From: Parvibaculum sp036499025 | GTDB lineage: Bacteria; Pseudomonadota; Alphaproteobacteria; Parvibaculales; Parvibaculaceae | DNA: 64,000 bases | Assembly: GCA_036499025.1 (NCBI GenBank) | Contig: DASYEM010000097.1 | Location: forward strand, 1 to 64,000 | Direction: 5' to 3' | In this document: piece after piece, positions 1 to 9,192 of the stretch | How positions within the stretch are numbered: the first letter of the stretch is position 1 | Layout: every line of letters begins with the position of its first letter | Notes under the pieces: model-generated | What the model saw: only the letters and a program-made list of their open reading frames with translations | What the model was told of the DNA's origin: nothing | The model's database searches: none | Translations under genes and position numbers: made by a program

Positions 1-115
1 AAAGCCGTGCCACGCCGGAACAACCGGCAGGCCGCACACTGAATTATCATCTATCTTGCAAATGCGGCACCACTATGAAATGCCACTTTAGAGACACACA
101 CCTTCGGATTTTCTC

Positions 116-664
116 ATGAAACTTGCCAATGTTTGCGTCTATTGCGGCTCCAGCAACGGAGCCGAGCCTGCCTTCGTCGATGCCGCCACGCGTCTCGGCA
201 GCCTGCTCGCGGAAGCCGAGGTCGGGCTCGTCTATGGCGGCGCCAGCATCGGCATCATGGGCGCCGTTGCGAAATCCGTTCTGGCTGGAGGCGGCAAGGT
301 TGTCGGCGTCATCCCCGAATTCCTCACCCGCGCCGAAGTGAAGATGACGGGGGCGACGGAGATGATCGTCACCGACAGCATGCATTCGCGCAAACAGGTG
401 ATGTTCGAGCGCTCGGATGCTTTCGTCGCCCTGCCCGGCGGCATCGGCACACTGGAAGAAGTGATCGAGATGCTGACATGGGCTCAGCTCGGCCGGCACA
501 ACCACCCGATCATCATCGCCAATCTCAACGGCTTCTGGGATCCTTTGATCGAGCTTTTGGACCACATGATCCAGCAGCAGTTCGTGAAGTCGAGCATCCA
601 TCGCTTTTACGGCGTGGTCGACAAGGTCGAGGATATTCTGCCGCGCATCGAGGCCGCGCTTTAG
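116..664 (+). CDS. LOG-family (TIGR00730) nucleotide phosphoribohydrolase
   Basis: This 182-residue Rossmann-fold protein has the LOG/lysine-decarboxylase-like signature PGGIGTLEE at residues 107-115 and the upstream SRKQ arginine near residue 92. In the family these form the active site that releases a free base from nucleoside 5'-monophosphates such as cytokinin ribotides. The N-terminal CVYCGSSNG segment is also typical, and the length is normal for a cytosolic LOG protein. It stands alone on the plus strand and converges with the RarD gene, their ends overlapping by 4 bases. The ribosome site before the ATG is weak. The family is clear; whether the natural substrate is a cytokinin nucleotide or another purine nucleotide cannot be told from sequence. 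Confidence 0.92.
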   Translation: MKLANVCVYCGSSNGAEPAFVDAATRLGSLLAEAEVGLVYGGASIGIMGAVAKSVLAGGGKVVGVIPEFLTRAEVKMTGATEMIVTDSMHSRKQVMFERSDAFVALPGGIGTLEEVIEMLTWAQLGRHNHPIIIANLNGFWDPLIELLDHMIQQQFVKSSIHRFYGVVDKVEDILPRIEAAL

Positions 665-1590
665 CCGGTCATGCGCCGCAGCTCGCGTTCGCGCCGCCAT
701 GTGTCGAAGGTAAAGATCGCTAGCCCTATCCAGATCAGGCCGAAGGTGACGAGCTGGCCGTGGCCGAGCGGCTCGCCGTAAATCCAGACGGCAATCGCGA
801 AGGACGTCGTCGGCACGAGGTATTGCAACAGGCCGAGCGTCGTCAGGCGAATACGCTGCGCGCCATATGTGAAGAGCAGCAACGGCACCGTCGTCAAAGG
901 GCCCGTCAACACCAGCAGAACATCCGTCAGAATGTTGTCATTGACGAAGGCGCTGCCGCCATGCGCCGAAATCCAGACAAGATAGGCGATGCCGAACGGC
1001 GCGATGACCAGCACCTCAACGAACAGGCCCTCCAGCGCCTCGACGCGGCGCAACGTCTTCTTCAGATAGCCATAAGCCGCGAAGCTGACGGCGAGGAAAA
1101 GCGAAATCCACGGCACGAAGCCGAGCGCCATCGTGAAGTAAAAGACGCCCGCGGCGGCGAGGATCATCGCAATCATTTGCGGACGCGACAGGCGCTCGCC
1201 CAACAACACGACGCCGGTGAGAACGCTCACCAACGGGTTGATAAAATAGCCGAGGCTCGTTTCGAGAATGCGGCCGGTGTTGACGGCCCAGATGAAGACC
1301 AGCCAGTTCGAGCCGATGATCGTGGCGGTGATGCAAAGCGTGATGAGGGCGTTGCGGTCGCGCAGCACGGCGAGAAGCTGCGTTTTGCGGCCGAATATCC
1401 AGACGCAGACCGCCACGAGCAATAAGCTCCAGAGCGCGCGATGCGCCAGAATCTCGAAGGGCGAGACGTGCGCGAGCTGCCGGTAGTAGATGACCGAGAG
1501 GCCCCAGAGCACATAGCCCGTGCCTGCGGCCAAGCCGCCCAGCGTCGCTTGCCGCCTGAGTTCGGTTTCAGTGTGGGAGACGTCTGACAT
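661..1590 (-). CDS. rarD: RarD-type EamA/DMT permease
   Basis: A 309-residue integral membrane protein with about ten hydrophobic segments and the EamA fold of the drug/metabolite transporter superfamily. Near the N-terminus it has GYVLWGLSVIYYRQLAHVSP, the RarD-type opening (usually G-x-x-F-x-x-W-G-x-x-P-x-Y), followed by EILAHRALWS. RarD proteins were first linked to chloramphenicol resistance, but the physiological substrate is not established. It lies 75 bases downstream of the citramalate synthase gene on the same strand and may be co-transcribed with it. Its 3' end overlaps the convergent LOG gene by 4 bases. Confidence 0.9.
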   Translation of the reverse strand: MSDVSHTETELRRQATLGGLAAGTGYVLWGLSVIYYRQLAHVSPFEILAHRALWSLLLVAVCVWIFGRKTQLLAVLRDRNALITLCITATIIGSNWLVFIWAVNTGRILETSLGYFINPLVSVLTGVVLLGERLSRPQMIAMILAAAGVFYFTMALGFVPWISLFLAVSFAAYGYLKKTLRRVEALEGLFVEVLVIAPFGIAYLVWISAHGGSAFVNDNILTDVLLVLTGPLTTVPLLLFTYGAQRIRLTTLGLLQYLVPTTSFAIAVWIYGEPLGHGQLVTFGLIWIGLAIFTFDTWRRERELRRMTG

Positions 1591-1665
1591 CTTGCAGGGC
1601 TTTCAATCGCGGGTTCCTCGCCTGCTCCACGCGCGGAGCGCTGGCGAGGAATGGCGCTCTGCAAA

Positions 1666-3306
1666 TCAGGTACGGGCTTCGGCTTTTCGGGCGTGTTTGA
1701 CGGGAGCGGGAGCGCCGTCGCGCAGAAGTTTGTGCGTGATGCTGTCCACCAGCGCCTGAAAGGAGGCATCCACGATATTGGGCGAGACGCCGACGGTGAA
1801 CCATCGGTTGCCCTTGGCGTCCATGCTTTCGATCAGCACGCGAGTAACGGCTTCCGTTCCGCTCGTAAGGATACGGACCTTGAAATCGACCAGCGTGAGG
1901 TCTTCGATGAAGGGCGAGTATTTTCCGAGATCTTTGCGCAGCGCCTGATCGAGCGCATTGACCGGGCCGTTGCCCTCGCCCGCCGAGATCAGCACCTCGC
2001 CATCGACATTCACCTTCACGGTCGCTTCCGAGACGGTGACGAAATCGCCCGTGGCGTTGTAGCGGCGCTCGACAAGCACGCGAAAGGACTCGACCGAGAA
2101 ATACTCCGGCACCTGACCAAGAAGGCGGCGGGCCAGAAGCTCGAAGGACGCGCCCGCGCCGTCATAGGCATAGCCGAGGAATTCGCGGTCTTTCACTTCA
2201 TCGAGAAGACGCTGGATGCGGACATCTTTCGGATCGACGTCGATGCCGGCTTCCTTGAGCGTCGCCAGGATGTTCGAGCGGCCCGCCTGATCGGAGACGG
2301 TGATCTTGCGCGTGTTGCCGACCGTTTCCGGCGGCACGTGCTCATAAGTTGTCGGGTCCTTCAGGATTGCCGAAACATGAATGCCCGCCTTGGACGCAAA
2401 GGCGCTCTCACCGACATAGGGCGCTTGACGGTTCGGCGCACGGTTCAGTACTTCGTCGAGCGTGCGCGAGATATGCGTCAAGCTCCGCAAGCCTTCGAGT
2501 GTGACGCCGATTTCAAAGCGATCCGAGAATTCGGGCTTCAGCAACAGTGTCGGGATCAACGAGACGAGATTGGCGTTGCCGCAACGCTCGCCAAGGCCGT
2601 TCAGCGTGCCCTGTATCTGGCGGACGCCCGCGCGGATTGCCGCCAGTGAATTCGCCACGGCATTTTCCGTGTCGTTGTGCGGATGGAGCCCCAATCGCTC
2701 GCCGGAAATTCCGGTCGCGATCACCTCGCCGACGATGCGCGTTATTTCATGCGGCATGCTGCCGCCATTGGTATCGCAAAGCACAGCCCAGCGCGCGCCG
2801 GCTTCGAGCGCGGTGCGCACGCATGAGAGCGCGTAAGCGGGGTTCGCCTTATAGCCATCGAAAAAGTGTTCGCAATCGATCATCGGCTCGCGACCGCGCG
2901 CCACGATCGCCTTGACGCTATCCGCGATCGACTCGAGGTTCTCCTCATTCGTGATGCCGAGCGCGACGCGTACCTGAAAATCCCAGGACTTGGCGACGAG
3001 GCAGACGGCATCGGTATCCGCGTCGAGCACGGGAGCGAGGCCCGGATCGTTGCTGGCGCTACGCCCCGCCCGCTTCGTCATGCCGAAGGCGGTGAACTTC
3101 GCGTGGCGGAGCTTCGGACGCTCGCTGAAAAAAGAGGTGTCGGTAGGATTGGCGCCGGGATAGCCGCCCTCGATATAGTCGAGGCCAAGCTCGTCCAGCA
3201 GGCCGCTAATGAGCCGCTTGTCTTCCACCGAAAAATCGACGCCCTGCGTCTGCGCTCCGTCGCGCAACGTCGTGTCGAAGAGGTAGAGACGTTCTTTCGT
3301 GCTCAT
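1666..3306 (-). CDS. cimA: (R)-citramalate synthase
   Basis: A 546-residue member of the isopropylmalate/citramalate synthase (HMGL-like) family. The N-terminus has the TIM-barrel motif DTTLRDGAQTQGVDFS, the metal-binding HPHNDTENAVANS lies near residue 200, and a C-terminal LeuA-type regulatory domain follows. The segment HVSAILKDPTTYEHVPPE is characteristic of the CimA (TIGR00977) branch rather than LeuA. The enzyme condenses pyruvate with acetyl-CoA to give citramalate, the threonine-independent entry to isoleucine synthesis. It is on the minus strand between gltX and rarD. Allosteric feedback by isoleucine is expected from the C-terminal domain but is not shown by the sequence. Confidence 0.93.
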   Translation of the reverse strand: MSTKERLYLFDTTLRDGAQTQGVDFSVEDKRLISGLLDELGLDYIEGGYPGANPTDTSFFSERPKLRHAKFTAFGMTKRAGRSASNDPGLAPVLDADTDAVCLVAKSWDFQVRVALGITNEENLESIADSVKAIVARGREPMIDCEHFFDGYKANPAYALSCVRTALEAGARWAVLCDTNGGSMPHEITRIVGEVIATGISGERLGLHPHNDTENAVANSLAAIRAGVRQIQGTLNGLGERCGNANLVSLIPTLLLKPEFSDRFEIGVTLEGLRSLTHISRTLDEVLNRAPNRQAPYVGESAFASKAGIHVSAILKDPTTYEHVPPETVGNTRKITVSDQAGRSNILATLKEAGIDVDPKDVRIQRLLDEVKDREFLGYAYDGAGASFELLARRLLGQVPEYFSVESFRVLVERRYNATGDFVTVSEATVKVNVDGEVLISAGEGNGPVNALDQALRKDLGKYSPFIEDLTLVDFKVRILTSGTEAVTRVLIESMDAKGNRWFTVGVSPNIVDASFQALVDSITHKLLRDGAPAPVKHARKAEART

Positions 3307-3506
3307 GATCTGCTCTCGATCCCAATGTCGCGCGCGCCTTCGCCCTGCCGCGACCGGACCCGTATCTCACATGACATTTAAAGCGAGTATGTACGGCGGC
3401 GGCAGACAGAAGTCAGCCGCGAATAATGACGTTCCAAATGATGGCCGGGCGTTTTATCGCCATGCTCGATGCCACTCATAGTGCCGTTGTCAAAACCCAA
3501 GTCTTT

Positions 3507-4853
3507 TCAAAGGCTTGAGCCAGAAAGACGGCCTTCGGCCCGCTCCCTGCCGATGAGAGGTAACAGGTTTTTCAGCTCCGGTCCATGTTCGAGCCCGGTC
3601 AAGGCGAGGCGTAAAGGCATGAAAAGCGCCTTGCCCTTGGCACCTGTTTTCTCCTTCACGGCGCTCGTCCAGGCGCTCCACGTCTCAGGTCCCCAAGGCT
3701 CGGGGGGAAGAACGGAAGCCGCGGCGGCGGCGAAAGCGGCGTCTTCGATCACAGGCGTCAACGGCCCGTTGACGACATTGGCCCAGAGCGCCACGTCGGC
3801 AAAACGCGCGAGGTTCGGCTTCACCGCTTCCCAGAAATCGCCACCCAGATCGCATTTCATCGCGCCGAGGCGGCCCATGACGGCTTCATAGGGCAGCATA
3901 TGCAGAAAGGCGGCGTTGGCCTTGTCGAGGTCCGCCGGATCGAAGCGAATGTCGGCGCGGCCGAGATGGGTGATGTCGAAACCGGCGGCGAGGTCTTCAA
4001 GCAGGAGTTTCGGCTCGAAGGCATCCGAGGTGCCGAGACGGGCGAGAAGCGCGTTCAAGGCCATCGGCTCGTAACCCGCTTCGCGCAACGAGAGCAACGA
4101 AAAATCGGCGTCCTCGCGCTTCGAGAGCGGGCGGCCATCGACGCTGAGCAGCAGCGAGTAATGTGCGTAAGTGGGCGGCACCGCACCGAGGGCGCGCGTG
4201 ATCTGCACCTGCACGCCGGTATTCGTCACGTGATCGGCGCCGCGAATGACGTGGCTGATCTCAAAGTCGATATCATCGACGACGCTCGGAAGCGTGTAGA
4301 GGAAACGCCCATCTTCGCGGACCAGAACCGGATCGGAGAGCGAGTTGGGATCGATGCGCGTCGGTCCGTGAATAAGATCGTCGAAAGACGTTTCTTCATC
4401 TGCAAGCTTGAAGCGCCAATGCGGGCGGCGGCCTTCAGCTTCCAGCGCGCGCTTTTCATCGTCGGTCAGCAACAGCGCGGCGCGGTCATAGACGGGCGGC
4501 TTTTTCTGCGCGAGCTGGCGCTTGCGCCTGCGATCAAGTTCGTTCGCCGTTTCGTAGCAGGGATAAAGACGGCCAGCCGCTTTCAACTTTTCGGCGGCGG
4601 CTTCGTATTCGGCGATGCGATCCGACTGTCTGGCGAAAAGATCGTGATTGAGGCCCAGCCATGCGAGATCGGTTTCGATGCCTTTGGCATATTCTTCGGT
4701 CGAGCGGTCCTGATCGGTGTCGTCGAGGCGCAGCAGGAAGCGCCCGCCTGCGCGCTTCGCAAAGAGGTAATTGAAGAGAGCCGCGCGGACATTGCCGACA
4801 TGGAGATTGCCCGTCGGGCTCGGCGCGAAGCGGACTGTGACTTTGTCAGACAT
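3507..4853 (-). CDS. gltX: Glutamate-tRNA ligase
   Basis: A 448-residue class I aminoacyl-tRNA synthetase that charges tRNA with glutamate. The ATP-binding HIGH motif appears as HVGN in FAPSPTGNLHVGNVRAALFN, and the KMSKS equivalent is LSKRE in GRPLSKREDADFSLLSLREA. The alpha-helical anticodon-binding C-terminal part ends in LKNLLPLIGRERAEGRLSG. It is slightly shorter than the common form of about 470 residues. Many alphaproteobacteria carry two GluRS genes, and this may be the second type, whose tRNA preference can differ. It lies downstream of nadE on the same strand, separated from it by a large palindromic repeat. Confidence 0.93.
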   Translation of the reverse strand: MSDKVTVRFAPSPTGNLHVGNVRAALFNYLFAKRAGGRFLLRLDDTDQDRSTEEYAKGIETDLAWLGLNHDLFARQSDRIAEYEAAAEKLKAAGRLYPCYETANELDRRRKRQLAQKKPPVYDRAALLLTDDEKRALEAEGRRPHWRFKLADEETSFDDLIHGPTRIDPNSLSDPVLVREDGRFLYTLPSVVDDIDFEISHVIRGADHVTNTGVQVQITRALGAVPPTYAHYSLLLSVDGRPLSKREDADFSLLSLREAGYEPMALNALLARLGTSDAFEPKLLLEDLAAGFDITHLGRADIRFDPADLDKANAAFLHMLPYEAVMGRLGAMKCDLGGDFWEAVKPNLARFADVALWANVVNGPLTPVIEDAAFAAAAASVLPPEPWGPETWSAWTSAVKEKTGAKGKALFMPLRLALTGLEHGPELKNLLPLIGRERAEGRLSGSSL

Positions 4854-4879
4854 TCCGCATCGCTCCGAGTTCTGGAAGT

Positions 4880-4994
4880 CCTCCCCCCTTGAGGGGGAGG
4901 GTTGGGAGGGGGGTATGCTGAAGAAAAGAGTCTTTCAAAGAAGCCCCCCACCCGGATCGCTGGCGCGATCCGACCTCCCCCTCAAGGGGGGAGG
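4880..4994. repeat. Nested palindromic intergenic repeat (REP-like)
   Basis: The outer arms (4880-4900 and 4974-4994) are a perfect 21-base inverted repeat of the CCTCCCCC-TTGA-GGGGGAGG kind. Inside are a G-run and C-run pair (4901-4913 against 4944-4953) and a second hairpin with 7-base arms (GGATCGC 4954-4960, GCGATCC 4965-4971). The element fills almost the whole gap between gltX and nadE. This resembles dispersed palindromes common between genes of alphaproteobacteria. It would form a long stem in RNA from either strand and could affect transcript stability. Confidence 0.85.
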
Positions 4995-5014
4995 CGAGAA
5001 AAGAAATTCCGCAT

Positions 5015-6676
5015 TCAATCCGCATCGCGGAATCCATTCGTGATCGGATAGCGGCGGTCGCGGCCGAAGTTGCGGGCGGTGATCTTGACGCCCGGCGCGG
5101 CCTGACGGCGCTTGTATTCAGAGATATAAAGCAAATGTTCAATGCGCTTCACGATGGCGCGGTCGTATCCCATTGCCACGATGTCGCGGATCGACATTTC
5201 CTTTTCGACCAGACCCTCGAGGATCGCGTCGAGCATTTCGTATGGCGGCAACGAATCTTCGTCCTTCTGGTCGGGGCGAAGTTCGGCGGATGGCGGACGC
5301 GTGATGATGCGTTCGGGGATCACGATGCCATCAGGCCCAAGACAACCTTTCGGCTTATGCGCGTTGCGCCAGCGCGACAAGGCGAAGACCTTCATCTTGT
5401 AAAGGTCCTTGATCGGATTGTAGCCGCCGTTCATGTCTCCATAGAGCGTCGCATAGCCCGCCGAGACTTCCGACTTGTTGCCGGTCGTCAACACAAGCGC
5501 GCCGAACTTGTTCGACACCGCCATCAGGATGACGCCGCGCGCACGGGACTGGAGATTTTCTTCCGTCGTATCGGACTGTGTACCCTCGAACAATTTTCCG
5601 AGCGCTTCGGTGAACCCGGCGACCGGCTTTTCAATCGGCACGATGTCGTAGCGGACACCAATGGCCTTGGCGCAGGCTTCCGCGTCGGTCAAGCTTTCGC
5701 TCGATGTGTAGCGGTAAGGCAACATGATGCAATGGACCTTGTCGGGCCCAAGCGCATCGGCCGCAATCGCCGCGACGAGCGCCGAGTCGATGCCGCCCGA
5801 AAGACCAAGCACCACACCGGGGAAACGGTTTTTCTTCACGTAGTCGCGCAGGCCCTGCACGACCGCGAGATAGACGGATTCGAGATCTTCCTCGACCAGC
5901 GCCTTTTCGCCCGGCGCGCAGACCCAGCCTGCATCGGTGCGCGACCAATCGGTGATGGTGATTTTTTCTTCCCAGGCGGGCATCTGCACCGCGAGCGAGA
6001 AGTCGGCATTAACGACGAAAGATCCGCCGTCGAAGACGAGTTCGTCCTGTCCACCGATTTGGTTGATATAGGCGAGCGGCAAACCGCTTTCGCGGATGCG
6101 CGAGACAACAAGCTGGGTGCGGGCGTCGAACTTGCCCGCGTCATAGGGCGAGCCGTTCGGGACCAGCAGCATTTCCGCGCCGGTCTCTTCGAGACATTCG
6201 ACGACGTCGGTCAGCCAGATGTCCTCGCAGATCGGCACGCCAATGCGGACACCGCGAATGTTCAGCGGCCCCGGCGGCAAGCCGGGCTGAAAGACGCGCG
6301 GTTCGTCGAAGACGCCGTAATTCGGCAGATGGACTTTATAGGTGCGGCCCTTGATCTCGCCCGCGTCGAGATAGAGAACGGCATTCATCAGCTTGCCGTC
6401 TTCGACCCAGGGCGCGCCGATGAGCACACCCGGACCGCCGTCTCCCGTTTCGCGAGCCAGTTCATTCACGGCTTCCGCCGCCGCGCGCTGAAAAGCAGGT
6501 TTCAGCACCAGATCTTCGGGCGGATAGCCGGCCAGAAACATTTCGCTGAAAACGACAAGATCGGCGCCAGCAAAGGCTGCCTTGCGGCGCGCTTCGACGG
6601 CTTTTCCGAGATTGCCCGCGATGTCGCCCACGGTGGGGTTCAACTGGGCGAGCGCAATGCAGAGCTTGTCGGTCAT
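5015..6676 (-). CDS. nadE: Glutamine-dependent NAD+ synthetase
   Basis: A 553-residue two-domain enzyme that makes NAD from deamido-NAD using glutamine. Residues 1 to about 270 form a nitrilase-type amidase with all three catalytic positions visible: Glu in VVFSEMFLAGYPPEDL, Lys in YKVHLPNYGVFDEPRVF and Cys in VPICEDIW. The C-terminal synthetase domain has the ATP-pyrophosphatase P-loop LGLSGGIDSAL, followed by LTTGNKSEVSAGYATLYGD. I chose the ATG at 6676 (MTDKLCIALAQLNPTVGD), where homology begins; an upstream in-frame extension of 49 codons looks non-coding. It is followed on the same strand by gltX. Confidence 0.95.
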   Translation of the reverse strand: MTDKLCIALAQLNPTVGDIAGNLGKAVEARRKAAFAGADLVVFSEMFLAGYPPEDLVLKPAFQRAAAEAVNELARETGDGGPGVLIGAPWVEDGKLMNAVLYLDAGEIKGRTYKVHLPNYGVFDEPRVFQPGLPPGPLNIRGVRIGVPICEDIWLTDVVECLEETGAEMLLVPNGSPYDAGKFDARTQLVVSRIRESGLPLAYINQIGGQDELVFDGGSFVVNADFSLAVQMPAWEEKITITDWSRTDAGWVCAPGEKALVEEDLESVYLAVVQGLRDYVKKNRFPGVVLGLSGGIDSALVAAIAADALGPDKVHCIMLPYRYTSSESLTDAEACAKAIGVRYDIVPIEKPVAGFTEALGKLFEGTQSDTTEENLQSRARGVILMAVSNKFGALVLTTGNKSEVSAGYATLYGDMNGGYNPIKDLYKMKVFALSRWRNAHKPKGCLGPDGIVIPERIITRPPSAELRPDQKDEDSLPPYEMLDAILEGLVEKEMSIRDIVAMGYDRAIVKRIEHLLYISEYKRRQAAPGVKITARNFGRDRRYPITNGFRDAD

Positions 6677-6816
6677 TTGGCCTTGGAAATAGGGTTTCGG
6701 GCCAAGCGTTTCTAGCCTCTGGAGCCCCCGCGAACAATAGGCGCCGGAGCCGCAGGTGCGCCGGCCCGGCAATGCCGCTAAGGTTCCCCCAACGAAATCC
6801 AAGGGAGGAATCACAC

Positions 6817-7821
6817 ATGGCAACGGGCGCGAACCGTCAAATTCTTCTGGTCGAGACGCCGCAAGGCAAGCTCGCGGCCAGCAACTTCAAGCTGACCGAA
6901 GGACAGATCCCGACGCCGAAGGACGGCGAAATTCTGGTCAAGGTGAAGCTCCTGTCACTCGATGCGGCAAACCGCGCCTGGATGCAGGGCGCGACCTATC
7001 GCTCCGCTGTCGAGGCCGGGACGATCATGGCGGGAGGCGCGATTGCCGAAGTGATCGAAGCTAAAGCGCCAGGCTTCGCGGCAGGCGATCTCGTCTTCGC
7101 CGATACGGGCTGGCAGGAATATGCCGCCGTGCCCGCCAAGACCGCGCAGAAGGTCGCGGCGATGGAGCCGCTCAGCCATTTGCTCAGCGTCTATGGCGTC
7201 GCGGGGCTCACCGCCTATCACGGACTTCTCGACGTCGGTAAGCCGAAGGCGGGCGACACGGTCGTCGTCTCCGCCGCCGCGGGCTCGGTCGGCACCATCG
7301 TCGGGCAGATCGCCAAGCTCAAGGGCTGCACCGTCATAGGCATAGCGGGCGGCGACGAAAAATGCGCGTTGCTCAAGAGCGAACTCGGCTTCGACCATGC
7401 CATCAACTACAAGAAGGAGGCTGTCGGCAAGGCGCTGCGCGCGGCTGCCCCCAAAGGCATTGACGTTTATTTCGACAATGTGGGCGGCGACATTCTTGAG
7501 GCCGTTCTCTTCGGCATGAATACCTTCGGCCGCATCGCCTGTTGCGGAGCGGTGTCACAATATGACGGCGCGCCTTCGCCGCACGGCCCGCGAGGCATCC
7601 CCGGCCTCATCGTCGTCAAACGGCTGACGATGCAGGGCTTTATCCTCACCGACTTCAACGATCAGCGGGATCGGGCGCTGGCGGATCTCCAGTCATGGGT
7701 CAAGGCCGGCAAGATCAAGGTTCGTGAAGACATCATGACGGGGATCGAAAACACACCCCAGGCATTAATAGGTCTGCTGGCCGGCGATAACGTCGGCAAG
7801 CGGATGGTCAAGGTCGGCTAG
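6817..7821 (+). CDS. Zinc-free NADP-dependent oxidoreductase (COG2130 MDR family), copy 1
   Basis: A 334-residue medium-chain reductase of the leukotriene B4 dehydrogenase / curcumin-reductase-like group (COG2130). The nucleotide-binding stretch is VVSAAAGSVGTIVGQIAK, followed by KGCTVIGIAGGDEKC and IDVYFDNVGGDILEAV, all family hallmarks. No zinc-binding cysteine set is present. The start at 6817 has a strong ribosome site (AAGGGAGG at 6801-6808) and begins MATGANRQILLVETP. These enzymes reduce activated double bonds of alpha,beta-unsaturated ketones or enals with NADPH. Two paralogues lie at 12602-13627 and 13738-14754, on the far side of the efflux operon. Confidence 0.88.
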   Translation: MATGANRQILLVETPQGKLAASNFKLTEGQIPTPKDGEILVKVKLLSLDAANRAWMQGATYRSAVEAGTIMAGGAIAEVIEAKAPGFAAGDLVFADTGWQEYAAVPAKTAQKVAAMEPLSHLLSVYGVAGLTAYHGLLDVGKPKAGDTVVVSAAAGSVGTIVGQIAKLKGCTVIGIAGGDEKCALLKSELGFDHAINYKKEAVGKALRAAAPKGIDVYFDNVGGDILEAVLFGMNTFGRIACCGAVSQYDGAPSPHGPRGIPGLIVVKRLTMQGFILTDFNDQRDRALADLQSWVKAGKIKVREDIMTGIENTPQALIGLLAGDNVGKRMVKVG

Positions 7822-7853
7822 GGGCTTCCAGCATTTTCAGGCGAATTTTGGGC

Positions 7854-7875
7854 GGGCCAGGAAAAACCTGGCCTG
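7854..7875 (+). terminator. Possible terminator hairpin
   Basis: A short stem with arms GGCCAGG and CCTGGCC around an AAAAA loop lies 33 bases after the first oxidoreductase gene. The following CTGCTCTTTCT is only moderately T-rich, so termination is plausible rather than certain. It separates this gene from the efflux operon. Confidence 0.4.
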
Positions 7876-7968
7876 CTCTTTCTCCAGATCAGCCGACGGA
7901 GAGTTCTCCCGGTTACGTAGAACTGTCTGGGGGGAGCGGTTCGACCAACACGACGGGAACGATTTTCT

Positions 7969-9192
7969 ATGAACTTCGGCGGTTTCAGGGAAAAGGTCTG
8001 GCATGTCCTCCCCTCCTCCTATCGCGGCTTGTCGCCCTTGCCGCGCTGGGGCATAGCGGCGCTTGTTGCCCTGATTTTGATAGTGAGCATCTGGTACGGG
8101 CTGTCCGTCGAAAGCGGCAAGCCAAAGTACAAGACCGAGACCGTTCAGACCGGCAGCATCGAACAGACCGTGACGGCGCTCGGCGCGCTTCAACCCAAAG
8201 ATTATGTCGATGTCGGTGCTCAGGTGTCGGGTACCCTCGAAGTGCTCCACGTGAAGATCGGCGATGTGGTCAAGAAAGGCGATCTTCTCGCCGAAGTTGA
8301 TCCCACGGTTTATGAATCCACGGTCGCCGCCGACAAGGCGAAGCTCAAGGACATCGACTCGCAGATCACGGGGCAGGAAGCGCAGCTCGTACTCGCCCAG
8401 ATTCAAAACCGGCGCAATCAGGCTTTGCTGAAGATCGACGCGGTGAGCAAGGACGCCGCGGATACGAGCGCGGCTCTGGTCAAGCAATTCACGGCCAGCA
8501 TCGCTTCGCTCAAGGCGCAGGTCGAACAGGCCCAGTCGACGCTGGACGGCGATGAAGCCAATCTCAGCTATTGCAAAATCTATGCGCCGATGGCCGGCAC
8601 CGTAACGTCGCAGACCACGCTTCAAGGCCAGACGCTGAACAACAGACAGGCCGCTCCGACGATCATGCAGATCGCCGACCTCACCACCATGACGGTCAAG
8701 GCGCAGGTGGCGGAAGCCGATGTCAGCAAACTCAAAGACAATATGCCGGTCTATTTCACCACGCTCGGCATGCCCGACCGCAAGTGGCGCTCGACGGTCC
8801 GGCAGATTCTGCCGACGCCCGAGACGGTCAATGACGTCATTCTTTATGACGCGCTGATCGATGTCGCCAATACCGATCAGGCGCTGATGACCAGCATGAC
8901 GGCGCAGGTCTTCTTCGTGCTCGGTTCAGCCGAAAATGTGCCTGTCGTGCCGGTCGCAGCGCTGCGACCGTCGAAGAGCGGTGAAGACGGCGCCTATCGC
9001 GTGCTGGTGATGAACGGCGGCAGCCGTCCGAAATCGACCGAAGTGAAGATCGGTTTGATGAACCGCATTTCGGCGCAGGTTCTCTCCGGGCTTGCAGTCG
9101 GCGACGTTGTCGTGACCGGCGTGGAAAGCGCCCAGACCGGCGGCGCGAAGAGTAGCGGCGGTCTCGGCGGGCGCAGAGGCCCGATGTTATGA
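7969..9192 (+). CDS. macA: MacA-like periplasmic adaptor of ABC efflux system
   Basis: A 407-residue membrane-fusion (HlyD/RND adaptor) protein. It has a short cytoplasmic tail, one membrane anchor at about residues 28-46 (IAALVALILIVSIWYGL), then a periplasmic biotinyl-lipoyl-like half motif (VDVGAQVSGTLEVLHVKIGD). A coiled-coil hairpin follows at about residues 110-190, then the second lipoyl half (YAPMAGTVTSQTTLQGQT), a beta-barrel domain and a Gly/Arg-rich tail. MacA proteins stimulate MacB and contact the outer-membrane channel. The stop overlaps the start of the MacB gene by 4 bases, indicating coupled translation. Confidence 0.88.
   Translation: MNFGGFREKVWHVLPSSYRGLSPLPRWGIAALVALILIVSIWYGLSVESGKPKYKTETVQTGSIEQTVTALGALQPKDYVDVGAQVSGTLEVLHVKIGDVVKKGDLLAEVDPTVYESTVAADKAKLKDIDSQITGQEAQLVLAQIQNRRNQALLKIDAVSKDAADTSAALVKQFTASIASLKAQVEQAQSTLDGDEANLSYCKIYAPMAGTVTSQTTLQGQTLNNRQAAPTIMQIADLTTMTVKAQVAEADVSKLKDNMPVYFTTLGMPDRKWRSTVRQILPTPETVNDVILYDALIDVANTDQALMTSMTAQVFFVLGSAENVPVVPVAALRPSKSGEDGAYRVLVMNGGSRPKSTEVKIGLMNRISAQVLSGLAVGDVVVTGVESAQTGGAKSSGGLGGRRGPML

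Noticed and set aside
1..115. Gene or RNA in the first 115 bases
   Set aside because: No open frame with a start, no stable structure and no family match seen; at most it holds the promoter of the LOG gene.
4880..4994. Reading the large palindromes as CRISPR repeats or IS ends
   Set aside because: They are single hairpins, not regularly spaced direct repeats with unique spacers, and no transposase or cas gene is in the window.
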